From Pseudovibrio japonicus (GTDB lineage Bacteria > Pseudomonadota > Alphaproteobacteria > Rhizobiales > Stappiaceae): 64,000 nucleotides of DNA. Under the pieces are notes generated by a model. It saw nothing but the letters and a program-made list of their open reading frames with translations. It had not been told where the DNA came from and did not search any database. The stretch spans positions 310,001 to 374,000 of the forward strand of contig NZ_BMXE01000004.1 in assembly GCF_014651595.1 (NCBI RefSeq), read 5' to 3'. Position numbers and translations under genes: made by a program. Numbering within the stretch: the first letter of the stretch is position 1; the number at the start of each line of letters is the position of its first letter. Below, piece after piece: positions 21,844 to 31,262 of the stretch.

Positions 21844-22000
21844 ACACTTATAACTAAAAGCGATGGTTGCGGACGCTTGCCCCGTCGCGGCAAATGATAT
21901 AGGCAGTTCCTCGACAACACTCTCTTCCGGGCGGAAACGTCAGATCATGCGATGTATTCAGTTGTACACAAATGAAGCAGGTCGTATGAGGAGATACAAA

Positions 22001-22015
22001 ATGGGGGTTGCCTGA
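22001..22015 (+). other. Four-codon leader ORF just before gltA
   Basis: ATG-GGG-GTT-GCC-TGA has its own strong ribosome site, GAGGAG seven bases upstream, and ends one base before the gltA ATG. It could couple or tune gltA translation, or the five-G run could hide a one-base error, because one G fewer would join it in frame to gltA. Confidence 0.35.
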
Positions 22016-22016
22016 T

Positions 22017-23309
22017 ATGAGCGACAAAACAGCGAAACTGACTATTGGAGATGACAGCTGGGATTTTAAAATCCAATCTGGCTCCATTGGCCCTGATGTC
22101 ATGGACATCGGATCGCTTTACAAAGAAACCGGTCACTTCACTCTGGACCCGGGTTTCACTTCAACCGCCTCATGCGAATCCAAAATTACATACATCGACG
22201 GTGATGCAGGTACTCTGCTTTACCGTGGTTACCCGATTGAACAACTCGCCGAGCATGGCGACTTCTTGGAAAGCTGCTACCTGCTGCTGTATGGCGAACT
22301 GCCAACACGCGCAGAAAAGGACGACTTTGTTCATCGTGTAACCTACCACACCATGATCCATGATCAGATGAGCTCCTTCTTCAAAGGTTTCCGTCGTGAC
22401 GCCCACCCGATGGCAGTTATGACCGGTACCGTTGGAGCAATGTCTGCATTCTACCATGACAGCACCGACATCGCAGATCCGCACCAGCGTATGGTTGCGT
22501 CCCTGCGCATGATCGCCAAGATGCCAACCATCGCTGCCATGGCCTTCAAATACCACACCGGCCAGCCATTCGTTTACCCAAGAAACGATCTGGACTACGC
22601 ATCCAACTTCCTGCACATGTGTTTCTCTGTGCCATGTGAGGAATACAAGGTGAACCCGGTTCTGGCCCGTGCTATGGACCGTATATTCATCCTGCATGCT
22701 GACCACGAGCAGAATGCGTCCACCTCGACCGTACGTCTTGCTGGCTCTTCAGGTGCAAACCCGTTTGCATGTATTGCAGCTGGTATTGCATGTCTGTGGG
22801 GTCCATCCCACGGTGGTGCGAACGAAGCAGCATTGAACATGCTCTCCGAAATCGGTTCTGTTGACCGGATTCCTGAGTATGTTGCACGTGCAAAAGACAA
22901 AAATGATCCGTTCCGCCTCATGGGCTTCGGTCACCGCGTCTACAAAAATTACGACCCACGCGCACGCATCATGCAGAAAACCTGTCATGAAGTACTTGCT
23001 GAGCTGGGCCACCAGGATGATCCGCTTCTCGAAGTGGCAATGGAACTGGAAAAGATCGCTCTTAACGATCCATACTTCGTTGAGAAGAAGCTTTACCCGA
23101 ACATTGACTTCTACTCCGGTATCACTCTGCGTGCTCTGGGCTTCCCAACCACCATGTTCACCGTGCTCTTCGCGCTGGCTCGTACAGTCGGCTGGATCGC
23201 ACAGTGGAAGGAAATGATTGAAGACCCAACCCAGCGCATCGGTCGTCCGCGCCAGCTTTACACTGGCCACGCCGGGCGTGAATATCAGCCAATCGACCAG
23301 CGCCGCTAA
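22017..23309 (+). CDS. gltA: Citrate synthase
   Basis: Condenses acetyl-CoA and oxaloacetate to citrate, the entry step of the TCA cycle. From the ATG at 22017 it is 430 residues, the hexameric type II form. Family motifs are [21 protein letters not shown], the catalytic His in [12 protein letters not shown], the active-site segment [14 protein letters not shown] and PNIDFYSG with its Asp. An in-frame TTG at 22008 is possible but the ATG has GGGGG at better spacing. A four-codon leader ORF precedes it. Confidence 0.97.
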   Translation: MSDKTAKLTIGDDSWDFKIQSGSIGPDVMDIGSLYKETGHFTLDPGFTSTASCESKITYIDGDAGTLLYRGYPIEQLAEHGDFLESCYLLLYGELPTRAEKDDFVHRVTYHTMIHDQMSSFFKGFRRDAHPMAVMTGTVGAMSAFYHDSTDIADPHQRMVASLRMIAKMPTIAAMAFKYHTGQPFVYPRNDLDYASNFLHMCFSVPCEEYKVNPVLARAMDRIFILHADHEQNASTSTVRLAGSSGANPFACIAAGIACLWGPSHGGANEAALNMLSEIGSVDRIPEYVARAKDKNDPFRLMGFGHRVYKNYDPRARIMQKTCHEVLAELGHQDDPLLEVAMELEKIALNDPYFVEKKLYPNIDFYSGITLRALGFPTTMFTVLFALARTVGWIAQWKEMIEDPTQRIGRPRQLYTGHAGREYQPIDQRR

Positions 23310-23347
23310 GCTTTGCGACGCGATCGTAGCTGAAAAATTACTCGACG

Positions 23348-23377
23348 AAAAAGGAGGCACTTTGCCTCCTTTTTTAT
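23348..23377 (+). terminator. Rho-independent terminator after gltA
   Basis: A stem of AAAGGAGGC pairing with GCCTCCTTT, followed by a six-T run, starts about 40 bases after the gltA stop codon. Confidence 0.9.
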
Positions 23378-23499
23378 TTAAAAATACCGGCACGAAGCAA
23401 GCAATTGCCAACCATAAGCCCTGTTAGTTCTGTTCATGCCTGAGCACATCCCTATCCTCAATGCCGGACCAAATATCCCGCTCGAGGAAAGGATGCTTT

Positions 23500-23952
23500 A
23501 TGCGCGCTGCCCCCCTACCGTTTGTTGCAGTCTTTGCACTCGTTACTGCAGGCCTGACGTCTCCTTTAGGAGCAAACACAGACGCCGCGCAAGCCTCACG
23601 AAATATCAGTATTTCTGAGCTGAGCATGCAGGACGGCTCACCTGATGCCTCCGTCTGCACGCAGCGCTATGGCAACGGGTATACGGTTTCCCCTTCCCAG
23701 GACGCCCCAAGACGCATTTTTGTCAGCGATCAAGGCCACACCATTACTCTGGTGGACCGCAGCGAGATTATGGGACAAGGCATCTTTGCCGAGCACGACC
23801 GCTTCATGATGACTTTCCCGCCGGACACAACTGAAGAAATTGAGGTCACCCAGTTCGTGACTGGGCTGATCGGCGGCGACGCCTACAGCGGCGTTTTCAC
23901 AGACGGCACCTGCACCGGTAAGATCATGGCAGGCCCCTGGATGACGCCGTAA
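23500..23952 (+). CDS. Small secreted protein, paralogue A of a four-member cluster
   Basis: Family not recognised. The ATG at 23500 (AAAGGA seven bases upstream) gives 150 residues with a signal peptide over about the first 26-32 (MRAAPLPFVAVFALVTAG). The mature part shares a pattern with three neighbours: ISELSMQDGSPD, then Cys53 in CTQRYGNGY, GHTITL, GIFAEHD, FP plus acidic residues, VTQFVTG and a closing SGVFTDGTCTG with Cys138. The two cysteines probably form a disulphide in a compact beta-rich domain. It has no catalytic motif that I can see. Its partner B lies 199 bases downstream on the same strand. Confidence 0.7.
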   Translation: MRAAPLPFVAVFALVTAGLTSPLGANTDAAQASRNISISELSMQDGSPDASVCTQRYGNGYTVSPSQDAPRRIFVSDQGHTITLVDRSEIMGQGIFAEHDRFMMTFPPDTTEEIEVTQFVTGLIGGDAYSGVFTDGTCTGKIMAGPWMTP

Positions 23953-24151
23953 CGTGCACGAGCCAGCTCGTGCAGCCGCGGAGCCTACAACCACCGATAG
24001 CCACCGATTTTCCTCAAACCCACGAAGCTTACGGAAAAATGCATTAAGCGACACCAGTTAAACTGCACAAATGGCCTATGCCATAAACAAAAAGCACTCA
24101 AGATTACCGGATGAAAGGTGGGAGACAATAAAGTTTCAAATGGGAGTATTT

Positions 24152-24637
24152 ATGCGCCTTACGACTCAAACGTGCTCTATCATCATTCTCACGCTGATCA
24201 TGGGAGTGCCCGGTCCCGCCAATGCCCAGTTTATACACCGCGACAATCGCGGCAATCCCTTCACCGACCTGAAGCGTCTCTCCAACTCCCGCCAAATCTC
24301 TATTGATGCGTTGAGACCAATATCAGATTCTGTAGACATGGATTTCTGCCTGGAACGCTATGGCACAGGATACACCGTTTCTCCCGACCCCAACGGCGGG
24401 CGCGGCCAGTTTGTCAGCGATAAAGGCCATAAACTTCGCCTCTACGCCCGCAGTGAGCAACGCGAGGACGATATTTACGCCGAACACTCCCAGATCCTAG
24501 CCATCTTCCCCAATGAACCGGACCAAGAGGTGGAGATTACCCAGTTCATTACCGGCTTCGTGAACTCCAAAATATTCGGCGGAGTTTTCTCGGATGGCGA
24601 CTGTGCCGGCAGTTTCTCTGTGGTCGATGTCAAATAA
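24152..24637 (+). CDS. Small secreted protein, paralogue B of a four-member cluster
   Basis: Family not recognised; a 161-residue paralogue of the gene just upstream. The ATG at 24152 has GGGAG at good spacing and gives a clear signal peptide ending GPANA before QFIH. Shared features are ISIDAL, Cys66 in CLERYGTGYTVSP, FVSDKGH, IYAEHSQ, FPNEPDQEVEITQFITG and FGGVFSDGDCAG with Cys151. It is closest to paralogue A: both keep RYGxGYTVSP and the TQF(V/I)TG stretch, where C and D have ATG instead. It carries an extra segment of about 20 residues (DNRGNPFTDLKRL) after the signal peptide. Function unknown. Confidence 0.7.
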   Translation: MRLTTQTCSIIILTLIMGVPGPANAQFIHRDNRGNPFTDLKRLSNSRQISIDALRPISDSVDMDFCLERYGTGYTVSPDPNGGRGQFVSDKGHKLRLYARSEQREDDIYAEHSQILAIFPNEPDQEVEITQFITGFVNSKIFGGVFSDGDCAGSFSVVDVK

Positions 24638-24651
24638 TCCCACGCTGCGCA

Positions 24652-25125
24652 TTAAGCCACTTGTGCACTGAGCTCAAGGCACTTGTTAACGGCCCCTTCA
24701 GAGGTCTTATAAGTGCGAAAACCAATCGACTCGTAGTAGCTTAGCCCTTCAGGGTTCGCAGCACCGATCGTAGCATCAATCTTCTCAAGACCAGCCCCTT
24801 TTGCCGCCGCAAGCGTTGCTGCAAACAGCATGCGCCCCACACCCCGACGTGCTGCACTCGGGCGCACATGCGTTCCAATAATGCCCCAGCCCACCGGCAG
24901 GTCATAAGCATTCCCAGCCGATGCCCGTTTCAGGATCTGCAGCCCAAGGATCGTCCCATCCTCGTCTTCCACCACCGTGCACTGAATGTTGTCTGCGTGG
25001 GAGATATACTGAGAGCGCACAAACGCCTCATCGCTTGGCAACCGGCGCTTTCCCAGTGCAACTAGCTCCTGCAGGAAACCACTGATTTCCGCCGCATCAT
25101 CCAAAACCGCTTCTCTGGTTTTCAT
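24652..25125 (-). CDS. GNAT-family N-acetyltransferase
   Basis: Probable acyl-CoA dependent acetyltransferase of 157 residues from the ATG at 25125 (TTTGGGG upstream). The longer frame to 25191 adds an unrelated 22 residues. The GNAT core is visible: the strand GIIGTHVRPSAARRGVGRML contains the acetyl-CoA pyrophosphate loop RRGVG, followed by AATIGAANPEGLSYYESIGF, typical of motif B. The acceptor is not predictable. It sits on the opposite strand between the two pairs of small secreted paralogues and ends 14 bases from paralogue B. Confidence 0.85.
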   Translation of the reverse strand: MKTREAVLDDAAEISGFLQELVALGKRRLPSDEAFVRSQYISHADNIQCTVVEDEDGTILGLQILKRASAGNAYDLPVGWGIIGTHVRPSAARRGVGRMLFAATLAAAKGAGLEKIDATIGAANPEGLSYYESIGFRTYKTSEGAVNKCLELSAQVA

Positions 25126-25438
25126 CAAGACCCCAAATTCCGTAGCACGCCCGCAAAGAACCCCAGAACACGGCAAGCGGACAAAAAACAATAACCAATT
25201 TCAATAAGGGGAAGAATATCACCGCCCTCAACCTATAGGCTTATTTCACCCGTCAAATTTATAGTTTTCACCAAGGTTTATACGTAGTGCGTTAGAAACT
25301 GGCTAAACCCGCCAGCACCCCCAAAACCCATTTTTCATCCTAAGGAAAGTCAAAGCAAATCGGAAACATCTACGTTAACGCTGCCAGACTATTGTTAAGG
25401 CGGCTTCAGGCCTGAAAAGGAATAGGTAGCGGCACCCC
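25126..25438. other. Intergenic region between the GNAT gene and paralogue C
   Basis: No gene is seen in these 313 bases between divergent genes, so promoters for both are expected. A perfect 12-bp palindrome, TTCAGGCCTGAA, lies at 25405-25416, close to the paralogue C start, and could be an operator or part of the leader. Confidence 0.4.
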
Positions 25439-25897
25439 ATGAAGAGATTTCTCATTTCGGCGACCTGTCTCGGCGCGTTGGCACTGACTTATGGCAGCAC
25501 CGCTGCAGTGGCTGATGAACACGACATCGTCAATGACAACGAATCCGTCGTCTTCTCCGAGCTCACACTGGCCAATGGAACGCCCGATGACGGCACTTGC
25601 GCCGAGCGCTACGGGTCAACCGGCTACCGGACCACCGGCAATTCGGAGACTTCGTTGGAGCAAACCGAAAACGTCACGGTAGACGGCCATGACATCGTCA
25701 TCTCCTCCACTGGTGGCACCATCGGAGATGGCATCCTGTCCATTGAGAATGAGTACGAAATCACCTTTCCCAATGACGAAAACAAAGAGCCGATTGAAGT
25801 CAAAATCTTCGCCACCGGCCTGTTCGGCAGCGGATCAGCCTCCGGCGTCTTCTCCGACGGCACATGCCGCGGCAAGGTCACCATCAGCGCCGAATAA
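25439..25897 (+). CDS. Small secreted protein, paralogue C of a four-member cluster
   Basis: Family not recognised; 152 residues with a signal peptide (MKRFLISATCLGALALTYG, probable cut after AAVA before DEHD). The mature domain shows VVFSELTLANGTPDDGTC with Cys54, ERYGSTGY, GHDIVISSTGG, GDGILSIENEYEITFPND, EVKIFATGLFGS and SASGVFSDGTCRG with Cys143. It is closest to paralogue D, with which it shares TPDDGTCA, NEYEI, FATG/AATG and ASGVFSDG. The mature protein is clearly acidic. It was probably made by local duplication; function unknown. Confidence 0.72.
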   Translation: MKRFLISATCLGALALTYGSTAAVADEHDIVNDNESVVFSELTLANGTPDDGTCAERYGSTGYRTTGNSETSLEQTENVTVDGHDIVISSTGGTIGDGILSIENEYEITFPNDENKEPIEVKIFATGLFGSGSASGVFSDGTCRGKVTISAE

Positions 25898-26014
25898 CAC
25901 CTGCGCAGCCTCGAGGCTAAAGCCGTAACTATGACGCCGAGTGCAATGTGAAGAACACAAGGATCTGATGAAACAACGCCGCATCATACGAACCACTACG
26001 GGATGGAGAAAGCA

Positions 26015-26470
26015 ATGAAAGCCCCCCTGTTTGCAACCATCAGCATCCTCGCGCTTGCTATCGCGAGCACGTCTGCACTGGCGGTCTCACAAAGGTTGGG
26101 TCCCGGAAACAAAACAATCACCTTTTCGGAAGTGTCCAGAACCGATGGCACGCCCGATGACGGCACCTGCGCATCCCGTTACGGCGAAAGCTTTACCACC
26201 ATCAATCATCCAGACTCCACCGACAACGCTCTAAAACGCAGCACAGACAAAGGGCACGACATTCTGGTGACCTCAATCGGCGGCAGCGTCAGCGGCGGCA
26301 TCTTCTCCATTGTGAACGAATACGAGATCATCTTCCCGGACGACGACACCAACACGCCCGTTGAAGTGAAACTTGCGGCAACTGGCATGGTCGGATCACA
26401 GGAAGCCTCCGGCGTCTTTTCAGACGGCGTGTGCCGGGGCAGCTTCCATATCGCGGTAGAGAGCAACTGA
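26015..26470 (+). CDS. Small secreted protein, paralogue D of a four-member cluster
   Basis: Family not recognised; 151 residues from the ATG at 26015, which has GGAG seven bases upstream. An in-frame ATG at 26003 would add four residues. The signal peptide (MKAPLFATISILALAIAST) ends near ALA. Shared features are ITFSEVSRTDGTPDDGTC with Cys52, SRYGESF, GHDILVTSIGG, GGIFSIVNEYEIIFPDDD, EVKLAATG and EASGVFSDGVCRG with Cys140. It lies about 120 bases after paralogue C and converges on lpxB. Confidence 0.72.
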   Translation: MKAPLFATISILALAIASTSALAVSQRLGPGNKTITFSEVSRTDGTPDDGTCASRYGESFTTINHPDSTDNALKRSTDKGHDILVTSIGGSVSGGIFSIVNEYEIIFPDDDTNTPVEVKLAATGMVGSQEASGVFSDGVCRGSFHIAVESN

Positions 26471-26661
26471 GCAGGAAGAGATAAAGGCCCAACATTCAGG
26501 TCAGGCCCCTGCTCAAAATCGCATGCTATTCAAGAGATGTAGCAGAGCGCTCGATAGCGCCCTCGAACAAACACGCCGGAAAGCATCACATCATTATAAC
26601 GGACTTTGTTAGTTATAAATCAGCATATTACACCAACTTGATAAACCAACACTCAAACAAC

Positions 26662-27858
26662 TTAAACTGAAATTCCAGCTGTCCTGAGGATAATCTGCGC
26701 AGCTTTTCCTGCCTGACTTTCCCCTTCAGGCAGACGCATCTTTTCATCAATGCGCGCAAATGCATCCAGCTGGGCCCGGCGTTTCGGTGTATCGGAAAGC
26801 AGCTCAAGCACCGCCTGACTGAGCGTCTCCGGGTTGGCTTCTTCCTCAATATATTCTTTGATGCTGTGATCCTCCAGCACCAGATTGGGCAGCACAATGG
26901 TGTCCACTGTGATAAATCTTATGAACCGGTTGACCTGCTTAAACCGCCGGAAGAACCAGTCCAGCTTATAGGCAATCACCATCGGCACACCGGCAATCGC
27001 CAGTTCCAGAGAAACCGTACCACTGGCTGCAAGCGCCGCATTTGCCCGGCGCAACGCAGCAAACTTCTCCGCTTCACCGGTCACAATATGCGGCTTCACT
27101 TTCCAGGACCGTACGCCCTCGCGTATGCGCTCTTCCTGATGTGGCACCGCCGGGATAGTCACTTCCACATTCGGATCTTGCGCGTAGATAAGCTCAACTG
27201 CCTGACCGAACGGCTCCAGCAAACGAGAAACTTCGCTGGTTCTGGACCCCGGCAGAACCACCAGCTGTTTAGTGCCTGTTCCAAGCTCTGAGCGCTCCCC
27301 CTCTGTAGGACGCAGCTCGGAAAGGCGCTCAATCAGCGGATGCCCCACATACTCGCAAGGCGGGCCGCCAAGGCGCTCATGTGCAGCTGGCTCAAATGGA
27401 AGCAGTGCAAGCAATTGATCCACATAAACGGCCATCTTCTTGGCACGCCCCGGACGCCACGCCCACACAGATGGGCTCACGTAGTCCACAATAGGGATAT
27501 GCGGCGCTTTCTTGCGCACCCGCTTTGCAACACTATGGGTAAAATCAGGAGAGTCGATAATAAGTAGCAGGTCCGGCTGCTCCGCAATCACCGCATCAAC
27601 GGTCAGATGGACACGGCGGATAATTGTCGGCAAACGCTCTAAAACAGCCGTAATGCCCATCACCGCAATATCATGCAGCGGAAAGATGGACTGAACGCCT
27701 TGAGCCGCCATGCGCTCGCCCCCAAGACCACAGACCTCAAGACGCTCGCCAATCAGAGCGCGTAAGGACTTTATGACTTCCGCGCCCAGCTGGTCACCAG
27801 ACTCCTCGCCAACGACAAAAAATACCTTGAAGGGCTTTACGGCTTCCGTATCGCTCAT
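26662..27858 (-). CDS. lpxB: Lipid-A-disaccharide synthase
   Basis: Joins UDP-2,3-diacylglucosamine and lipid X to make the lipid A disaccharide at the inner face of the cytoplasmic membrane. The 398-residue glycosyltransferase opens with VFFVVGEESGDQLGAEVI, then LGGERMAAQG, VDYVSPSVWAWRPGRAKKM, LPFEP and VGHPL, all typical of the family. It lies three bases after lpxI and ends the lpx operon. Confidence 0.97.
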   Translation of the reverse strand: MSDTEAVKPFKVFFVVGEESGDQLGAEVIKSLRALIGERLEVCGLGGERMAAQGVQSIFPLHDIAVMGITAVLERLPTIIRRVHLTVDAVIAEQPDLLLIIDSPDFTHSVAKRVRKKAPHIPIVDYVSPSVWAWRPGRAKKMAVYVDQLLALLPFEPAAHERLGGPPCEYVGHPLIERLSELRPTEGERSELGTGTKQLVVLPGSRTSEVSRLLEPFGQAVELIYAQDPNVEVTIPAVPHQEERIREGVRSWKVKPHIVTGEAEKFAALRRANAALAASGTVSLELAIAGVPMVIAYKLDWFFRRFKQVNRFIRFITVDTIVLPNLVLEDHSIKEYIEEEANPETLSQAVLELLSDTPKRRAQLDAFARIDEKMRLPEGESQAGKAAQIILRTAGISV

Positions 27859-27861
27859 GTG

Positions 27862-28731
27862 TTACTGATCACCTGTCTCAAAGTCTTCACCACGGGAACA
27901 GCCATAAAGAAAGACACCCAGCTCATTGCAAAGACGCTCAACCTCATCACGGTGAGCAACCAGCACACGCCCGGCCTCTACACAAACGCCTTTTAACTGG
28001 GCCTCAGCGGCTTTATGGATCGTTTGCGGCCCGATGGTCGGCATATCCAGGCGCAGGTCCTGCTGGGGCTTAGAACACTTCACAAGCACACCTGACGCAC
28101 CTCTGGACCGCACGCGCCCATTGGCACGCAAACCAGCAACACGCTCGAGCATGGCATCGGTGCCCTCAGCACCTTCTACCGCCACAACTCTCTTACCGAC
28201 CGCAACCGCGCCCTGCCCGATATCTAAACGGCCAACAGCGTCTACAGCCTCAATGGCCAGCTTCATCGCGATTAAGGCCTTGGCATCGGGCTTTGGCCCT
28301 GCCACATGCCCCGGACTTGCGACCAGCCCCGGAGCAACGTCATGTGCACCAACCACGTTCAGTCCCTCTCGCTCAAACAACCCTGCAAGCTTAACCAGCA
28401 GATGATCATCTCCACTAAAAAGAGCGGAAATAATACGCGGCAACCGCCACAGCGTTCCAAAATCAACCCAAATCGACGTAAAATCCGGTCTCTTTTGCAC
28501 CGCGCCGATAAAAACAACATCGCGCACGCCTCTGGCTCTCAGCGTCGCATACAACTTGCCAAACTGACCCCAGCCTAGCTCGATAGGCTCAAACACAGAA
28601 AGGGAGGCATCCGCCTCCCCCTTGATTGCGATGGTAACAACATCGCGCCCCTGTTCCATAGCCGATCTTACGACTATGCCGGGCAGATCGCCACCACCAG
28701 CAATCACCGCAATAGGTGCTTGTTTCTCCAT
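27862..28731 (-). CDS. lpxI: UDP-2,3-diacylglucosamine diphosphatase LpxI
   Basis: Hydrolyses UDP-2,3-diacylglucosamine to lipid X; in alphaproteobacteria LpxI replaces the unrelated LpxH of enterobacteria. The 289-residue protein begins PIAVIAGGGDLPGIVV and contains the family segments VFIGAVQKRPDFTSI, GDDHLL, VGAHDVAPGL and DMPTIGPQTI. It sits between lpxA and lpxB, as expected for the pathway order. Confidence 0.95.
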   Translation of the reverse strand: MEKQAPIAVIAGGGDLPGIVVRSAMEQGRDVVTIAIKGEADASLSVFEPIELGWGQFGKLYATLRARGVRDVVFIGAVQKRPDFTSIWVDFGTLWRLPRIISALFSGDDHLLVKLAGLFEREGLNVVGAHDVAPGLVASPGHVAGPKPDAKALIAMKLAIEAVDAVGRLDIGQGAVAVGKRVVAVEGAEGTDAMLERVAGLRANGRVRSRGASGVLVKCSKPQQDLRLDMPTIGPQTIHKAAEAQLKGVCVEAGRVLVAHRDEVERLCNELGVFLYGCSRGEDFETGDQ

Positions 28732-28748
28732 TAACTCAACACAGATCC

Positions 28749-29549
28749 TTAATCACCGTTATTGCGCGGGGTACAGAACCGGCGCTTTTCATCTCCAAGC
28801 ATGAACGATGTCATCGTCTGCACACTTTCAAACTCAGCGTATTTACCTCGTACAGCTTCTGCACGAGACCGCAGTGTACCCTCTTCTCCGTTGAAGACTT
28901 CCTTATACGCACCGCGCAGGGCGTGGATTTCTTCGCGGGAAAAGTTTCTGCGCTTCAAACCAATCAGGTTCAAGCCAGCAAGACGCGCCCGGTCACCAAT
29001 AACGGAACCGTAAGGGATCACGTCAAATTCAACACCAGTCAAACCGCCAACAATGGAATGCGCACCGATCCGGCACCACTGGCGCACAGCAGACAGGCCG
29101 CCAAAGATCACATGATCTTCAACCTCAACATGCCCACCAAGCGTCGCATTGTTTGCCATGATGACATGATTACCCAACAGACAATCATGCCCCACATGAG
29201 AGCCCATCATAAACAGGCCGCCGTTACCAACGCGCGTCACACCACCGCCACCGGCAGTACCCGGGTTCATGGTTGAATGCTCACGGATCTGGTTGTCTTC
29301 ACCAACTTCCAACAGCGTGTCTTCACCGGCATACTTCAGATCCTGCGGCTGATGCCCCAGGCTGGCAAACGGAAAAACCTTGGTTCGTGCGCCAATAGTC
29401 GTCCGACCGGCAATCACAACGTGAGAAACAAGCTCTACTTCATCGCCAAGTGTAACCCTGGGCCCCACCATGCAGTATGGACCAATCTTGACGTTCTCGC
29501 CAAGTACGGCCCCATCCTCGATAATCGCGGTGGGATGAATCTGTGCCAT
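28749..29549 (-). CDS. lpxA: Acyl-ACP:UDP-N-acetylglucosamine O-acyltransferase
   Basis: First step of lipid A synthesis, adding a 3-hydroxyacyl chain to UDP-GlcNAc. The ATG at 29549 (GAGGT upstream) gives the standard start MAQIHPTAII and 266 residues; the longer frame adds four. The left-handed beta helix is visible as hexapeptide repeats, with the catalytic His in MGSHVGHDC. It starts eight bases after fabZ. Confidence 0.97.
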   Translation of the reverse strand: MAQIHPTAIIEDGAVLGENVKIGPYCMVGPRVTLGDEVELVSHVVIAGRTTIGARTKVFPFASLGHQPQDLKYAGEDTLLEVGEDNQIREHSTMNPGTAGGGGVTRVGNGGLFMMGSHVGHDCLLGNHVIMANNATLGGHVEVEDHVIFGGLSAVRQWCRIGAHSIVGGLTGVEFDVIPYGSVIGDRARLAGLNLIGLKRRNFSREEIHALRGAYKEVFNGEEGTLRSRAEAVRGKYAEFESVQTMTSFMLGDEKRRFCTPRNNGD

Positions 29550-29557
29550 TAAAGACC

Positions 29558-30034
29558 TCAAATCGGCTCATCGGCATCGACAAGCATCGCGCTGACTTCA
29601 GCTTCAGCAACCTTCTGGCCATCGACCATAGCAACACCTTCAAACTTCCAGATGTTCGCACGCTTTTTGATCTTCTTCACATGAAAGCGAACCTGATCCC
29701 CAGGAACCACAGGCTTGCGGAACTTACACTTATCAATGGTCATGAAGTAGACATAGGTCGGCGTATAGTTTTCAAGGGCATTGACGCAAAGAGCACCCGC
29801 TGTCTGAGCCATCCCTTCGATAAGCAACACGCCCGGCATCACAGGCTGACTAGGAAAATGACCCTGAAAATGTGGCTCATTAATGGTTACATTCTTGATG
29901 CCAATACCGGAGTTGTCACCATCCATCTCGATGATACGGTCAATCATCACAAACGGATAGCGGTGGGGCAAAAGCTCCATAACCCGCATAATATCAGCTG
30001 ATTCCAGCGTGTTTGTCTCTACATCACTCATCAT
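29558..30034 (-). CDS. fabZ: 3-hydroxyacyl-ACP dehydratase FabZ
   Basis: Dehydrates 3-hydroxyacyl-ACP in fatty acid elongation and so competes with LpxA and LpxD for the same substrate pool. The 158-residue hot-dog protein shows [14 protein letters not shown], the catalytic His in [17 protein letters not shown], and the Glu in [11 protein letters not shown]. Two adjacent ATG codons offer a start; the first is listed. It lies between lpxD and lpxA, the usual order. Confidence 0.97.
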   Translation of the reverse strand: MMSDVETNTLESADIMRVMELLPHRYPFVMIDRIIEMDGDNSGIGIKNVTINEPHFQGHFPSQPVMPGVLLIEGMAQTAGALCVNALENYTPTYVYFMTIDKCKFRKPVVPGDQVRFHVKKIKKRANIWKFEGVAMVDGQKVAEAEVSAMLVDADEPI

Positions 30035-30153
30035 AATGCCTCAGTAATTTCAGGTTGGCTGGCTCCAGTCGCTCTCCAATAATGCGAGGGCAAACCTTCC
30101 TCATTCACCAGCCAATCAAGTTAATTATCGTATAACCTCGCGGGACGAGCCCA

Positions 30154-31218
30154 CTACTTCTTGCTCTCCTGAGCAGCCAGGCGACGAAGAGCAAGTTCTT
30201 CCCTGACCCAATCGCGGATCGGACGTGCAGGGACCCCGCCGAAGCGCCCGCCGGCTGGAAGATCACCATGCACAATACTCGCACCCGCAACATGTGTGCC
30301 TTGTCCAATACGAACATGGCCATTCACACCGGCCTGTCCGCCAATAGCCACGTAATCCTCAAGGATTGCGCTACCGGAGATGCCCACTTGAGAAACAATT
30401 ACGCAATGCTTTCCAATGTTTACGTTGTGACCAATCTGAACCTGATTATCAATCTTGGTCCCTTCACCCACAATCGTATCACGGTTTGCACCGCGGTCTA
30501 TACAAGTACCAGAACCGATTTCAACATCACTTCCTATCACAACCCGGCCCAACTGTGGAACTTTCACATGTCCACCAGCGCCCATTGCAAAACCAAAGCC
30601 GTCCTGACCCAAGCAAACACCTGGATGGATAATAACGCGGTCCCCAAGCACAGAGTGCTGAACACTGGCATTGGCACCAACAAAGCACTTGTCGCCCAAT
30701 TGGCAATTAGCAGCGATCACAGCACCAGGACCAATTTGGGATCCTGCTCCAATAACCACGTTTGCACCAATAACAGCGCCAGCTTCAACAACAACACCCT
30801 CACCCAGCTGCGCACTGTCTTCAACGTAGGCGCGCGCGCTCACTGAACGCTCATTTGTTGCTGAAAGCGGCCGCATACCAGCCGGGTAAAGCTCCCCCAA
30901 AACCGCTGCCAACGAGCGGTACGGGTCTTTCGTCAATAACGGAACGACACCTTCCGGCACCTTGCTCAGATGTTTCTTACTGACAAGACAAGCCGTTGCC
31001 TTGGTTGTTTCAAGGTGGTCCAGATACTTGGGATTATCAAGAAATGCAAGCGTTCCGGGAACACCTTCATCCAAAGGAGCTACGCCAGAAATGGTCAGCT
31101 CACCATCACCACGAACAATCTCCGCCCCAGCCCACTCAGCAATTTCTCTGACTGTCACTTTCTGAGCATCTGGGAAGAAAACCGGACTAACTTTTGTTTG
31201 ATTTGTTGGTTCTGTCAT
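30154..31218 (-). CDS. lpxD: UDP-3-O-acylglucosamine N-acyltransferase
   Basis: Third acylation step of lipid A synthesis, adding an N-linked hydroxyacyl chain. The 354-residue protein has the N-terminal uridine-binding region (about 20-110, GVAPLDEGVPGTLAFLDNPKY), then a hexapeptide-repeat helix with the catalytic His in NVNIGKHCV or IGHNVNIG, and a C-terminal helix. Its Shine-Dalgarno region begins right at the T-run of a terminator-like hairpin between it and bamA, so the lpx genes may have a separate promoter or depend on read-through. Confidence 0.96.
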   Translation of the reverse strand: MTEPTNQTKVSPVFFPDAQKVTVREIAEWAGAEIVRGDGELTISGVAPLDEGVPGTLAFLDNPKYLDHLETTKATACLVSKKHLSKVPEGVVPLLTKDPYRSLAAVLGELYPAGMRPLSATNERSVSARAYVEDSAQLGEGVVVEAGAVIGANVVIGAGSQIGPGAVIAANCQLGDKCFVGANASVQHSVLGDRVIIHPGVCLGQDGFGFAMGAGGHVKVPQLGRVVIGSDVEIGSGTCIDRGANRDTIVGEGTKIDNQVQIGHNVNIGKHCVIVSQVGISGSAILEDYVAIGGQAGVNGHVRIGQGTHVAGASIVHGDLPAGGRFGGVPARPIRDWVREELALRRLAAQESKK

Positions 31219-31229
31219 AGGATCCTACC

Positions 31230-31262
31230 AAAAAAAACGGCCGCCGAGGGCTTCGGCGACCG
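31230..31262 (-). terminator. Terminator-like hairpin between bamA and lpxD
   Basis: On the minus strand a 9-bp GC-rich stem with one G-U pair (GGTCGCCGA/TCGGCGGCC) and a 5-base loop is followed by GTTTTTTTT. It lies 23 bases after the bamA stop and 11 bases before the lpxD start. Confidence 0.75.
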
